From contig RCSZ01000003.1 in assembly GCA_014898425.1 (NCBI GenBank), forward strand, positions 62,001-126,000: 64,000 bases of DNA, written 5' to 3'. Position 1 is the stretch's first letter. Every line of letters starts with the position of its first letter. Positions 12,470 through 25,106 of this stretch are shown one piece after another. The notes under the pieces are model-generated. The model worked only from the letters and a program-made list of their open reading frames with translations, had not been told where the DNA came from and ran no database searches. The position numbers and the translations under genes were made by a program. The stretch comes from Botryotinia globosa. Lineage: Eukaryota > Ascomycota > Leotiomycetes > Helotiales > Sclerotiniaceae.

Positions 12470-13721
12470 TGTGCTCTGAGTTCTATTCTATTCTTGTAGT
12501 CGCGATTGATGAATATTGTCAAACGTATAGGTGGGGCAACGACGCGACAGAGAGTATTTTGAAGCTTGAATCGACAGACTCGGAGATTGGATGATTGTTC
12601 TGTGGTATATGAGGTCTTGTCTTATCGAGACCGATGACGATTGTATGATTGGCGCCGGCGCAAATGTATATGGTATTCGATGTAGGAAGGCGTCGAGGGG
12701 TTGACTGGCTTTAGATTGCGCTTCTTTTGCGGTGAAGAAAACTATATGCGAAAAGCAAAGGGAAGTAATGGAAAAACTGATTGAAAAACTGTAATTGATT
12801 GGAGACGAAAGGATTCCTCAAGTGAATTGTAGTGACTGCAAATAACTTGTGTATTTGTGTATTGTATGTGACGTGTTGTGAAATTGAGTTGATTGATTTT
12901 TAAGTTGCGAAAGGGTTTATTTTGTTATTGGGATATCAGGAGTGGACTCGGGAGGGGGATGGATGGTGTTGTAAACAAATAGAAAAGGTCTTAGTCAGTT
13001 GTTTGTGTAAAGTGGAGTGCAGCCTTGTTGAAAGGTTGAAGTACAGCCTTGTTGAGTACAGCCTTGTTGAGTACAGCCTTGTTGAATACAGCCTTGTTGA
13101 GTACAGCCTTGTTCCATTCATTACATGTGTCCAATCAGACTACCACTGCAGGTAGCATGGCATGAATAGACTTTCTGCTGAAGCCTTATAAGTTAGGCGT
13201 CTGCACCTTCTCTCGAACCGTCATGTGATACAACCCTCCAATTCCAATTCATTGCCAGTGTAGTCTGAAATGTTTTATCGCTTCAGTGGATGTTGGAAAC
13301 TGTTGATTGATTGAGTTGAGTTGAGAATACAAATTGCAACTTTCCTTCAGGCAATCCTCTCCAACATTGAAATCCAAAGAAAATTCTTTGAAATACCACT
13401 TTTCCATGATACTCATCCAATACCTACCCAAATATAACAAATCTCATTGATCATTGTCGCATCTTCATCCTTGTTGCGTTGTAAATCGGAGCAACCAAAT
13501 CAAGAGATCGTTACCCCTGCATATCTCCCCATCAGTACTTCGAAGTTTGTAAAGCTTCAGAACGCGCATATTCGGCTTTGACGCGTCTGCATTCTTCATT
13601 GGAATTTCGCATCAATTCGCAGATTTGATTCAAGTACATCTGCGAAAGAGTACACGAGGAGTCATACGAAATCGTACCGTACGATACAATACAATACGAC
13701 ACGGCACAATACGATAATAAG
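12470..13721. other. divergent promoter region with a 15-bp minisatellite
   Basis: About 1.25 kb between the divergent CKS1 and RSC4-like starts. It contains the 15-bp minisatellite at 13019-13111. Just before the RSC4-like ATG there is a short ACGATACAATACAATACG repeat-like stretch (about 13678-13712). No gene seen. Confidence 0.6.
13019..13111. repeat. 15-bp minisatellite
   Basis: About six copies of a 15-bp unit (GTTGAGTACAGCCTT). The second unit is longer and divergent, and one unit has GAATAC for GAGTAC. It lies in the CKS1/RSC4 divergent intergenic region. Confidence 0.9.
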
Positions 13722-16378
13722 ATGGATCCAAAGAGAAAGGTTAATGGTGATAGTACTGCGGATCAAGATGACGCGGATCGCGCTGCGAAGAGAAGAAAGC
13801 TTCCCCTTGTAAGTTTGCGCCCATTTTGTTGTTGGAATTGTTGCAATTCAATGTCAGAAAGAAGATTCGAAAGTTTGGGAGCATTGCTCGTGGGGTTTAA
13901 ATAACTACCAGCTCTTTCTCCATTGGCGGCCAGGGAAGTGAGCCGGCGCACAACCACTTCTTCCTATACTTTCTGTCAATCATTCTTCATAAATACCATG
14001 AATGCAAAAATGACGAGAGAGCGAGACTAACAATGAATAGAATGGTGACCTAAGCCAAGGTCAGACACCAGAAACAACAACTTATTATGGATTGATACTT
14101 TTGAATCAACTGAGGGCGGGTCTGGATAAACAGTACGTTAAGCTCTCTCTAATGATTTCTTTTCGCGATAGATCTGCTATCTCATCAATCTTTGGTATGC
14201 GATGGAGGGGTCGTCGTGTACGCAAATTTGATTACCACCACGATTGTCTCCTCCATTGCTCTAAATTCACAATTAATACAACTCCTTCAATCCTCAGTAC
14301 AACCCACTAACAGCTTTATCTTTTTATAGGGGACGACCTTTCGCGACCAATTTCCTCACCCTCCCCGATAGAAAAGAATTCGCCGCCTATTATGCCGTTA
14401 CGAAGATGCCAATCGCCTTTGACACTGTTCAAGAGAAATTGGATAATTTTGCCTTTGCTACTTTGTCTGAACTTGAGAGTTTCTTCAAGCGTTTGGTAAA
14501 AAACGCAAAGGATTACAATGAACGAGAATCTATAATCCATCGCGATGCTGAACGGATACGAAAGGCAGTGGTCAAATTTATGACGGACAACAATCCAGAA
14601 TATAAGACAAATCCGGGAATGAAGTTAGAGCCTACACCTATTGAAGTTCTCGAACCAATCGAATATAATCCGGGCTCTAAACCTGCTGGGTCTATACCAG
14701 CACATCCTAAGCATGTTGAGCCCACGCCTGTACCGATTGTGCAAGATGATAGTGATATAGATGCGGAAGGAGAGCCGGAAGATTTTGAGGCGGAAGAAAT
14801 AAAGATTGAGCCACAACCAGTCATAAAACGAAGAGGTCGACCCCCAAAGAATCCCTTGGCACCACGCAAGAGTACTACTCCCGCGGTGTCCGACTCACAA
14901 TATGCTGGTATCAGCTTTGCGGGACTTAGTTTCCAACAAGCGCAAGAGAAAATTTTAGCAGATGTTCTCTCACACAAAGAAGACCCATCGTAAGTGAAAT
15001 AAATTCGATTATTGACCTACGCTAATACCTAAATCAGTGATGATTTCTTCGAGTTTGAACCGTTTGTCGCATTACCACCACGTAGTCTGAAGGACTATTA
15101 TCAAGTGATTCCGAACCCACACTGCTTGAAGGATTTACAAAAGCGTGTTAAAGGAACTTTTGGGGGAAAGCATGCCACGGGTGTTAGCGATTTTAAGTCG
15201 TGGGCTGCACTTGAAGAAGATGCAAGTTTGATATGGAAGAATGCATATCACTACAATGAAGACGGGAGTGAAATCTTCAATCTAGCAAGAGATCTTGAGG
15301 TACGTGACCACCTTCTCATTTACAACTTATTTGTTAACATTCGTCAGATCTTTTTCAAGAAAACTTTGGAAGAAGCCAAGAAAGTTGTGCCCGAGCCCGT
15401 GATTCCAAAGATAAAAATTAATGTTAAAGCTCCCGAACCTACTCCAAAGATCACTTTGAGAGTCGGAGTTGCTAGAGCAGCGGACTCACCGGCTCCATTA
15501 ACTAGTGGTTCCAACGGAACGGTGGCTTCCACAGCCTCTTCCAACAGCGAAACCCGTAGAAACCCATTTGGTGGTTCCCACTCAGTTGCAACGCCTGCTC
15601 CAAGACTAGATCAATTAGAAAGAGCTAGGAGTATGTCAAACTCTGCAGCATCTCCAACCCTTTCTAAAAGTGTACTTGTCAAAGGCGAGGAAGCTTTACG
15701 CAATTCGCCTGCGCCAAGTCAGTCCAATCCAAGGCCCATCAATCAAAGCGGCTCGACACCAACACCGGCTCCAAGTAATATGCTTCCACCAAATACGCCC
15801 AATGCATCTAATCAAAACTCATATAATCAAGGTGGATATGCACAATCATTTAATCACCAGCCCGCAAATCTTGGTTTTGATTCTAAATTCCGGGCACCAG
15901 GGAAAAGTGAGTTTAATTTTTATTTTTCCCTCTGCTATAGTGCTAACAAAATTTAGATGCTTCTCATGCTATGATCACGAATCTGAGTATCGCAACTCAT
16001 CCGCGTCTTAATGTTTCTCGTCATTTCCATATGGACTTACCCCCATCCGCAACATTGGCGCAACAATCTATCACGATCAACCTCCCTTCAACGCATTATT
16101 ACCTTCAAATCAAACCAACAATCGCTCAAGCTTTACTCGAGCGTCAATATAAGATCTTTGTTACGTCTGGAGTAACTAGATTGCATGCTATACCACTCAT
16201 ACCAAATCATGGAGTCGATCCCCGACAACCTCTTTTTGAAGCTCGGCTTGTTCCTGGTGTTAACAAGATTGAAGTCGAATTGATTGCAGCCCTTCCTAGG
16301 GGCACAGTAAAGTCTGCTGGTGGGCCTGAAGTTGAGATAGAAAAGGTCACAGTGTTTGCTAATTTGATGAGGAATTGA
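13722..16378 (+). CDS. RSC4: tandem-bromodomain protein, RSC complex subunit Rsc4-like
   Basis: Six exons (13722-13808, 14041-14132, 14330-14989, 15038-15299, 15348-15906, 15957-16378) give 693 aa; all junctions are in phase. The basic N-terminus has an NLS-like AAKRRKLPL. Bromodomain 1 lies in exons 2-3 (TTTYYGLILLNQLRAGLDKQ ... FAAYYAVTKMPIAFDTVQEKL ... FFKRLVKNAKDYNERES). Bromodomain 2 spans exons 4-5 (DDFFEFEPFVALPPRSLKDYY ... WKNAYHYNEDGSEIF). An AT-hook-like KRRGRPPKNP lies between them. A Ser/Pro/Asn-rich linker leads to a conserved C-terminal domain (NVSRHFHMDLPPSATLAQ to the end) seen in fungal Rsc4-type proteins. RSC is a SWI/SNF-class remodeler and Rsc4 reads acetylated histone H3. 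The ortholog name rests on domain order; another RSC bromodomain subunit is possible. Confidence 0.85.
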
Positions 16379-17732
16379 TGAGAGTATTGTTTTGTAATCC
16401 AAGGCTATGAGACTAACCCACGGCAGCAGTGGTAGGCGTCTTTTTGGCATTTTGATTTCCTGAGTCTAAGACTAAATGTTAGGGGGCGTCTAAGAGGCCT
16501 ATCCCAATTTTGTGGTTTGGCATATGGTGAGGTTCGGCATTGTACAAGTAATTTATGTATCATAAGGAAATGGGGATGGTCTATGATATGATATTAGAGC
16601 TGTGTTAGATATCCAGTTCTGGAGTTTGAGAAAGGAGAAGAGGCACATGTCCTTGGCGCGCGCCATATAAGTACTTCCAATATTCAGTAGTAATATGAAC
16701 AGTGAAGAAGCCCACTTTCCCATTATTAAGCCTTAGTTCCCAATATTTCACGTGAATCTATCCAAGCTATCAGATACATGGTAGTCGGCCTCCAATGACT
16801 CGGCCAACAGTTCAACTGCCTCCAGTTTGTTCGCCGGAGGTCCAACCATGAATTTGGTTATTGTTCTATCATTCAACTGGCCGTATGCAACTTTCATCAA
16901 ACTCAAGCCCGTTAACACTTCTACCCCGGATTAATTCCTAGAGCTTTCTTTCCATCGGCCGTGCCCAGTGTTTCTGATATCCAGACTGCAGTTGAATCTC
17001 ATTTTCAAACGTCTTAAGGATCGGAATCTTTCAAAGTTTGGCATTGTCAAACTGCAAGCCGGGTGATCGGATATTCTGGCCACATGTCTACAGGCAACAT
17101 CTCTGCTTTAATACACACTGAGGCAGACACATCACAAATCTCTCATTCTTCTCGAATGCACGTAGTGATTGGAACTGAGTATTTCAACGCTTCAACAAGT
17201 GTGAGCTCAGAAATCGGTTTTATTTGGAACTATATGGGAAGAGGTTGCAGAGCGAGAGATTGGGGGATAAAAAATCGAGGAGCAGGAGATCGAGGAGGTA
17301 GACGGTGGATTGATTTGTGCGGTTGCAATGTCTAAAGTCAGTTACAATATTGGAGGTTTCCTCGACGGTTCCAAACTCATTCCCGCTGCTAGAGGTGACT
17401 ATTTGTTTTGCGTGAGTTACTGTTGACGAGAATGGATATGCGATAACAAGGAGAGCTCGACTAAGAGAAGGAGGGAGAAAGTGGGTCTGTTGCAATGATA
17501 TATTATCACTCTTTTATCAATATCAAGAGCGCTGGCAATCTGTGCACCGTTGAGTTTTTGCTGTATCGCTATTGAATCTGGTCAATATGATGTCCGTTCA
17601 TGTAAATGATAAAACCCGAGGATCAACTTGAATGATATATCACATAGCGCAATTTGGGAGGAAGTTGAGAACTTGGTCTGTCCTTTGCAGCCGGGGATCC
17701 AATCAGCAAAACTGCTTTCTTGAAGGAAGAGA

Positions 17733-17952
17733 ACACATTGTAAATATCGCATTCAAAGAGAAGCAGCTAGAAGAACCGAGACACGCTTATCGAGTCCGCC
17801 AAAACATGAAATCTTCCAATTATGTTACCAGGGATACGGAAACGGTCTGTAGACTGACTCTTTCTTGAAGTACAAGAGCATCTTGTACATCACCCTCCAC
17901 GAGAATCATTCGGAGAAATCAAGACATTCCTATCGCGCTCGCGAAAACATGA
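17733..17952. repeat. diverged direct duplication (two copies of about 77 bp)
   Basis: Copy 1 (17733-17810) and copy 2 (17877-17952) align along their length and share best the segment ending CGCSAAAACATGAA. Divergence is high, so this is an old duplication. I cannot tell whether it derives from a gene. Confidence 0.5.
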
Positions 17953-19607
17953 ATACTTTGACTTGATTGCCAAGAACCGCGAATTACACATGATCTGAAA
18001 ATCTAAATCCAAATTTGCCGGCTAAGGTGAAAGCAGCAGGAAGCTTACCTTTGACCTTTTCCTGCACTATATCATTGCAACAGAAAGCACCATGGTATCA
18101 AGATATAGCTTAATGAAGTGGCATTCTTAGGCTCACGAACCTGGAGGCACGCAGAGCCCCCCCTCATTCGATTCAGATGATGTGATTGCATGATAATCTG
18201 CGTAGTGCAATGAAATCATGTTGTATTTCAGCAAACAATTCCCCAGAGTTACCTTTACACGATGGTTGTCTCCTAGTACTGTCAAAAGGTTGAATTCGTC
18301 TGAAGAGGAAAAGCCTTGATTTACTGAAATGGTATATCCACGAAAGATTCGGAAGACAATCTTCTCGCTAGTTATGAGGTGCGCCTCCTAAATCGCTAAT
18401 TGTGTATCTTCAGCATCTCTCCCACTGCAGAATATTCTTCCCACAATCCTGTGCTCTTTCTCATCTATCTCTACTTCTTCTAACCATTACCCTCTTATCG
18501 TTCACCGTGTCATCCATAGCACAAGCCTTTCTTCCCTTGCTTATCTCCCGTGCATCGAACGCTCCTTTGTGATTGTCCACTATCCTCTTTCAATTTCGAG
18601 CATTTATATCAAGCCCTAGTGGTTTACAATTTATCAAAGTATTACTACGGCAATGTACATAGCAGGACCCCTAATTGGCGAAGCGATAGTCAAGCGAGAG
18701 GGGAGGGTGAAAACCAGGAAATATGTATCAGATTGTAGACCCATTTGCAGTTGCCATGGTGGTCGATCGTAGGAACCTTTAGCACCGTTTTAATATCAGA
18801 AACTTCTTGTCTTTGGGTATTGAATGTTACTTGCACGTTTTTAGATCTCACGGTTCCATTGATCTGAAAAGATTGAGGAAGCGAGGTGGACACACGGTTT
18901 GCTTCGGTCGATCGAGATATTATATTACTCTGATGAATTGTGCAATGGATATTCACTGGAGCTGCTTGTCAATGATTGAAAGTCTTCTTTATTGCATTTC
19001 CACAGATTCGTAATATCAAGGTCTTGTAAGATTTGATGAATTTTATACCATATAAACGTCTAATTATAGTTACAAATCTAAATGAACTTACAAATGCAGA
19101 TTGCTGTCTTCTCAGGCTGCAGGTTCATACATATACATGGTTCCAAAACCCTAGCCCTAAAGTATTACTAGGGGGGGTGAAATGATGATAGAGATCATCC
19201 AAGGAGATGTTTCTCGTTTGAATGCCAAAGAAAAGCCACTCAAATTCGAAAACGATATGTAAGATGTTCAAGCAATCAGATGTTATATACCACTTATTAG
19301 TATCTACCTGCGATTGTTTGCAAGATTCTTCTCCTTGCTCCTCCGTTATCACCCCGCTATCGCTATCGGCAAAGAGTGAATTTTTATAGGCAGGTCAACC
19401 ATGGGATTTCAACCATTCAGAAATTCTGAAGTTGATTGATGGTTCCACATTGTACAATTGAACATCAAGCATTGGGCACGGTAAATATGATAATGGAGTC
19501 AAGGGACCTGAGTGATTCCTATAATAGCTTAGTAAGAAGTAAATGCCTAGGTAATAATGAAAAGCTAGCAATTTTTTGCTTGTCGTGAAAATTTCTATTG
19601 AGAAAAT

Positions 19608-19613
19608 CACGTG
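19608..19613. promoter_or_regulatory. CACGTG E-box upstream of SSB
   Basis: A palindromic CACGTG about 200 bp before the SSB start codon, followed by a CT-rich tract. CACGTG is bound by fungal bHLH factors. Use here is inference from position only. Confidence 0.3.
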
Positions 19614-19810
19614 TAGAGTGGGAGCGAGGCGAAAGGGCACGGACGAAGAAATTAGCTCAATGAAAAATCCCACTGGATTTTGGTAAATTTATCTTCTCCC
19701 TCCCCGCGATCAAATTTCAATCTTCTTCTTTTTTTCCCTCCTTCCATACCGTCTTCCTTGAAGTTTTTTATTACCATAAATTCTTCTTCTACCCCAATAC
19801 ATTCTTCAAG

Positions 19811-22582
19811 ATGGCCGACGAAGTTTACGAGGGTGCCATTGGTATCGATCTTGGTAAGATGAGATTTTTTTTTTTCCAAATTTTGAAGATTGTGGATGAG
19901 GGGCATAATTCTCTTTGTCAAAATCTTCAAAAAATCTCGCAATTTATTCCTCAATATCATTAATAAATACTAATCATCGACGACGTGCAGGAACCACATA
20001 CTCTTGTGTTGCCGTTTACGAGGGAACCAATGTTGAGATCAGTACGTATTCCTCTTCTCCCGGAAAATCGATTTCGCAAATCGGGCTTCGACAACCGAGA
20101 TTTTATACTGATCGATATCACCAGTTGCCAACGAGCAAGGTAGCTTTACCACCCCATCTTTCGTTTCCTTCACCGACAAGGAGCGTTTGATCGGTGAGTC
20201 TGCTAAGAACAATGCCGCCATGAACCCAAAGAACACCATCTTTGATATCAAGTCAGTATCTCGACTTTCGCGGCGACAACAAGGTATTAATGGATATATA
20301 GGCGTTTGATCGGAAGAAGATTCGATGACCCCCACACCACAAAGGTAATTTACTCGATCTTATTTCATCAAGATTCTCAAACCTCGACATATGTTGGATT
20401 TTAGAACGAAAATTATCATTTTCTCCCCGATGTCTTGTATCAAAAAGCAGTCACTAACACATCCTCTAGGATATTCAATCATGGCCTTTCACCGTTGTTG
20501 ACAAGGATGGATCCCCATTCGTTCAAGTTGAGTATCTCGGAGAGGAGAAGACCTTCTCCCCACAAGAGATCTCATCTATGGTTTTGACCAAGGCAAGTTT
20601 TTCACACCCCACTCCTCGGTAGCGAGTTTGCTGACAATACTTGAATTACAGATGAAGGAAATCGCCGAAGTTAAGTTGGGCAAGAAGGTCGAGAAGGCCG
20701 TCATCACTGTTCCAGCTTACTTCAACGACAACCAACGTCAAGCTACCAAGGATGCTGGTGCCATCGCTGGTCTTAACGTTCTCCGTATCATCAACGAGCC
20801 TACTGCTGCTGCCATCGCTTACGGTCTCGGTGCTGGAAAGTCCAACAAGGAGCGTAACGTTCTCATCTACGATCTCGGTGGTGGAACTTTCGATGTTTCC
20901 CTCCTTAACATCCAAGGTGGTGTCTTCACTGTCAAGGCTACTGCCGGTGACACCCATTTGGGAGGTCAAGATTTCGATACCAACCTCCTTGATCACTTCA
21001 AGAAGGAGTTCACCAGAAAGACCAAGAAGGACTTGTCCAACGACCCCCGTGCTCTCCGTCGTCTCAGAACTGCTTGCGAACGTGCTAAGAGAACCCTCTC
21101 CAATGGTGCCTCCACCAACGTTGAGATCGACTCCTTGTTCGATGGTGAGGACTTCAATGCTCAAATCACCCGTGCTAGATTCGAGGACCTTAACGCCAAG
21201 GCTTTCTCCGGTACCTTGGACCCTGTTGCACAAGTTCTTAAGGATGCCAATATTGATAAGAGCAAGGTTGACGAGATCGTCCTTGTCGGAGGTTCTACCC
21301 GTATCCCAAAGATCCAAAAGCTCTTGAGTGAGTTCTTTGACAACAAGAAGTTGGAGAAGAGCATCAACCCTGATGAGGCTGTTGCCTACGGTGCTGCTGT
21401 CCAAGCTGGTATCCTTTCCGGAAAGGCTACCTCTGCTGAGACTGCTGACCTCCTCCTTTTGGATGTCGTCCCACTTTCCCTCGGTGTTGCCATGGAGGGT
21501 AACATTTTCGCCCCTGTCGTTACCAGAGGTCAAACTGTCCCAGTATGTAAAATATTCACAAACTCATTTCAAAGCATTACTGACTCATTATTTCTAGACT
21601 ATCAAGAAGAGAACCTTCACCACTGTAAGTTTTACTCTCTCTATGCATACTTCTGATTCTTCAGCACCAATTCAATATCTGACCCGGTTTGATTCTTCAA
21701 ACTGGTACGATTATTCAACCTTCTCTGGTTATCTGAGCTTCTTTGATTATTTCACCTTGTCTGGGTCTTCGGATGTATTTGAATATCTGGCTTGAGTCAA
21801 ATGTTCGAATTTATTTGGATATCTGATTTGGGTTGAATGTTCGAATTGGTTCAAGTATTTAACTTGGGCTGAATATCTGACTTGGTCCGAATGTCTGAGC
21901 CCTTGAGAACGTCCCATGTGATTTCACCATTTCACGTGACGCTAATGTCTCACGTGCCTTGGACATTTGACTTCACACATCAACCCCCTTTGTACTTCTT
22001 ATATGTTTAAGACTTCTTAGACACTTGCTAATGCCCCTAAAGGTTGCCGACAACCAACAGACCGTTCAATTCCCCGTTTTCCAAGGAGAGAGAGTCAACT
22101 GCGAAGATAACACCTCCCTCGGAGAATTCACCCTCGCCCCTATCCCACCAATGAAGGCAGGTGACGCAGTTCTCGAAGTTGTCTTCGAAGTTGATGTCAA
22201 CGGTATCTTGAAGGTCACCGCTACTGAGAAGACTTCCGGACGTAGTGCCAACATCACAATTGCCAACTCCGTTGGTAAGCTTTCATCTTCCGAGATCGAG
22301 AAGATGGTTGCAGATGCTGCTGAGTTCAAGAGCAGTGACGATGCTTTCAGCAAGAGATTCGAGTCCAAGCAACAACTCGAGTCATACATTTCAAGAGTTG
22401 AGGAGATCATCTCCGACCCAACTATGTCCATCAAGTTCAAGCGTGGTAACAAGGAAAAGATTGAGTCTGCTTTGAGCGATGCCATGGCTCAACTCGAGAT
22501 TGAGGACTCCACTTCTGATGATTTGAAGAAGAAGGAGCTCGCTTTGAAGAGAGCTGTCACCAAGGCCATGTCCACTCGTTAA
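19811..22582 (+). CDS. SSB1: ribosome-associated Hsp70 chaperone Ssb
   Basis: Eight exons (19811-19853, 19991-20041, 20125-20251, 20302-20344, 20470-20592, 20652-21542, 21598-21624, 22043-22582) give 614 aa, the normal Ssb length. It starts [20 protein letters not shown]. Hsp70 signatures are the IGIDLGTTYS phosphate loop, [14 protein letters not shown], and [13 protein letters not shown]. The Ssb subgroup is indicated by [22 protein letters not shown] and the C-terminus [12 protein letters not shown], with no EEVD tail and no ER or mitochondrial signal. Ssb binds ribosomes with the RAC complex and folds nascent chains. Odd features are intron 5 with a GC donor (GCAAGT), a 27-nt exon 7, and a 418-nt last intron. 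Introns cluster in the 5' half, as in other highly expressed fungal Hsp70 genes. Confidence 0.97.
21625..22042 (+). other. long repeat-bearing last intron of SSB
   Basis: A 418-nt intron (GTAAGT...CTAAAG) that interrupts the open frame. It contains degenerate direct repeats of about 35 nt (GGATATCTGATTTGGGTTGAATGTTCGAATT-like, with copies around 21775-21900) and two CACGTG boxes (21933-21938 and 21951-21956). It is several times longer than the typical intron in this window. Confidence 0.75.
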
Positions 22583-23928
22583 AGTGTGATTTGAGTGTTG
22601 GGTGGTGGAGAGGAATGTGGAGGAAGTTATTGATGCATATGAGTTCATGACACGGATGCAATGGACTGGACCCTCTGGTCACAGGCTCATATTGGGTTTA
22701 TAAAAAGTCACTTATCCGTTATTTGCATGGTCGTCTGGCTATTTTACGGTTCTGATATTTCTTTGACGTTTGTCTACAGGCATAAAAAGATTGCCCGTAG
22801 ACCAAGGGGTGTGTTAATAAGCAAAAAAATATCAAATTGATCACGTTAAAAACTTTATATATGTCCCAGTTATATGCTCTACTGTGTTGATGTTGCTAAA
22901 GCAAACCTGGTAAGGGTCATGACTAGGAAAGTGTTCCAAGTCAATATTCGAATGTCTGTCTTGAATTGAGACAATGCAAGCGCTTCGAATGTGGTCTACA
23001 CGAAGGTAAAAAGACAAGGTCAAATTTCATGATGCTGGGGTAACACCGATTCAAATTCGAAAATACCAGAATGCCCGTATGACATTAATCTTGTGATAGT
23101 TACTAATACCAAGGTATAATCTAGAGTACAAGAAATATGAATTCTGAGAATACCGGGTTTGAAATGAATGAGACTGTTCCTACATTCCAAAACTCAAATT
23201 CAAGAATGGAAAATGCGGCATCAATGTCCTATCAATATACCTCTGTAAGTATTTAACAGTATGGTTTTCATTCCTCTCAATGAACCAAGCACCCTCTCAA
23301 CCGGTTGACTTCCGATCAGGCAACCAGCTCACATCCGTCGCTTGTTGTCTTCTCCAAAATCCTTCCGTTGCCCCGGCCACAAGGCTTCTACGCCCCCATT
23401 ATCTCGCCTGTTCCAAAGTAGCATCTGCAAGAAGGTCTTCTAAAGCAGGCCGTGTTTGAGAATATGGTCTTCGGGGACGGGGGTACCAAGACTTTTCATG
23501 AAAGAACAGAAGTTCAGGAGGAGCGAGAGCGACTCGGGTGAGGATACCAATTAGAATTTCATAAGGGAGGCCGTCGAGGCTGCGGGTAGGGGGTGGGATG
23601 GATCTCATCGTATACGAGAAATGCCGCCAATTACTTTTGCAGATTGAAGATGGGGAATATTGAAAAGGTTGAAACAGATGCATCTGCCTTAGATACATGA
23701 AAGGACATGTATATGTGTTCTCGCCATTCGAGGTCGTCTCGCTGACAAGTGAAGTTCGCACGTGGCTCGCTCACTTGCACGTACCAATCCCCGCAATATG
23801 CAGATCCATTAAGGTTAAGGTTAAGGCTGAAATATTATTTTCAAGACCGACGAGGCCTCAATCCCGCCTTGTCTAAAATTCTCACAATCACAATTTAATT
23901 CTCTATTGTTCCTCACATTCCTCACAAA
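22583..23928. other. intergenic region between SSB and RRF1
   Basis: About 1.3 kb. Apart from a weak minus-strand frame at 23399-23761 and a short AAGGTT array at 23811-23827, I see nothing. Confidence 0.5.
23399..23761 (-). CDS. doubtful small ORF with F-box-like segment
   Basis: An uninterrupted 120-codon minus-strand frame. The segment SLDGLPYEILIGILTRVALAP resembles the start of an F-box (LPxEIL-hhhL-h), but no downstream repeat domain follows and the frame ends within 40 residues. It could be the remnant of an F-box gene, a small real protein, or chance. There is no promoter or intron evidence. Confidence 0.22.
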   Translation of the reverse strand: MRTSLVSETTSNGENTYTCPFMYLRQMHLFQPFQYSPSSICKSNWRHFSYTMRSIPPPTRSLDGLPYEILIGILTRVALAPPELLFFHEKSWYPRPRRPYSQTRPALEDLLADATLEQAR

Positions 23929-24891
23929 ATGCCTCCTCGTATATCTCTCCGTTCTGCTCAGGCATTGAGACGTAACCTTCTAAGTTGCAATTCACAAAAT
24001 GCATCAATTTTAGAGATACGACCCCTCCAACTGGACAAACCCACGCGTTATCAAAATACCCCTCACTACCGTTCCCTGAGCAGCAGCTCTTCTCTCCAAT
24101 TCCAGTCTACCCCAATATTCCTCAAGAAAAAAGATAAGGGCAATAGAAACTCTTCATCTGAATCAGACAATTCGTCCTCCACTTCTTCCTCCGCAGCAGC
24201 AGAAGATAATGATCCTTTTGATTTTTCCACTCTACAAGCTGGAATTGACAAATCTCTCGAGAAACTCAAGAATGACTTAGGGAAATTACGAACCGGAGGA
24301 AGATTCAATCCGGAGGTATTAGAAGGACTACGAGTCAAGTTAGGGAAAGATGCGAAAGAAAATTTTCGGTTAGGTGATTTGGCGCAGGTGTTGCCGAAAG
24401 GGGGACGAAGCGTCGTTGTGCTTGTAGGAGAGAAGGATGTATGTTGATTATTTCTTCTTTTTGTGTTCTACATACTTTCCTTTTTATACTCTCCATCCAC
24501 GTCCTATTTTTCTAACAAAAATACAAACTAACCCTTAAAACAGCACATCAAACCTATCCTCTCCACCATCCAATCCTCCACCCTCTCCCTCCAACCCACA
24601 CCCGATCCACACAATCCTCTCGCTCTAAACATTCCCATACCACCACCTACCAAGGAATCCCGCGATGCAGCACTGCAGGCAGCTTCAAAGGCAGGAGAAA
24701 TAGCCAGCAATGGAGTACGCAATGCGAGAGGAGCTATGCAAAAAAAGTTAAGAGCGATGGAGGTAAAGAAAACGGTTAGACCTGATGATTCAAAGAAGGC
24801 GCATAAGGAGATGGAGAAGGTTGTTGAGAAAGGGAATGGAGAAGTGAAAAAGATCGTCGATGCGGCGAGGAAGGGAATGGAGCAGGCTTAG
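23929..24891 (+). CDS. RRF1: mitochondrial ribosome recycling factor
   Basis: Two exons (23929-24438 and 24544-24891; 105-nt intron, GTATGT...AACAG, phase 0) give 285 aa. The N-terminus (MPPRISLRSAQALRRNLL) is Arg/Ser/Leu-rich with no acid, typical of a mitochondrial presequence. The RRF core starts after an Asp/Ser-rich linker: a long helix (LEKLKNDLGKLRTGGRFNPEVLEGLRVKLG), the beta domain (FRLGDLAQVLPKGGRSVVVLVGEKD, HIKPILSTIQSSTLSLQPTPD, LNIPIPPPTKESR), then a C-terminal helix rich in Lys and Glu. RRF releases mitoribosomes after termination together with EF-G2. It is convergent with the RGG-rich mitochondrial-type gene, 215 bp between stop codons. Confidence 0.9.
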
Positions 24892-25106
24892 AGAATTAGG
24901 GGGAAGGGTTGTTAGACGAAGGGAATGAAGTTTTTAGAAGAGTTAAAATGGCCTCGGAGGAGAGAGACGCATGTTTTAGAAGATTTTACAAGGGAGGACT
25001 GTGATGATATGGAGATTTAAAAGTTGCATTTTTGTCGGTGTATGATCTTTTGTACAATACCATTTTTATGTTTTTATGAATACACTATATAGGACATAGA
25101 ATCAAC

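Larger units (their letters stand above)
16379..19810. other. 3.4-kb intergenic region, no supported gene
   Basis: No frame of family-like character was found on either strand. Notable items are a 12-bp GC palindrome at 16654-16665 (TGGCGCGCGCCA), a diverged direct duplication at 17733-17810 and 17877-17952, a CACGTG box at 19608-19613, and a CT-rich tract at about 19720-19750 before the SSB start. Confidence 0.55.

Noticed and set aside
13019..13111. Regular repeats here and at 11087 and 47325 considered as CRISPR-like
   Set aside because: Units are contiguous with no unique spacers, and the genome is eukaryotic; they are minisatellites.
20646..21533. A 295-codon minus-strand open frame across SSB
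   Set aside because: It lies antisense to the Hsp70 coding exon, where codon bias commonly opens the opposite strand; no family features.
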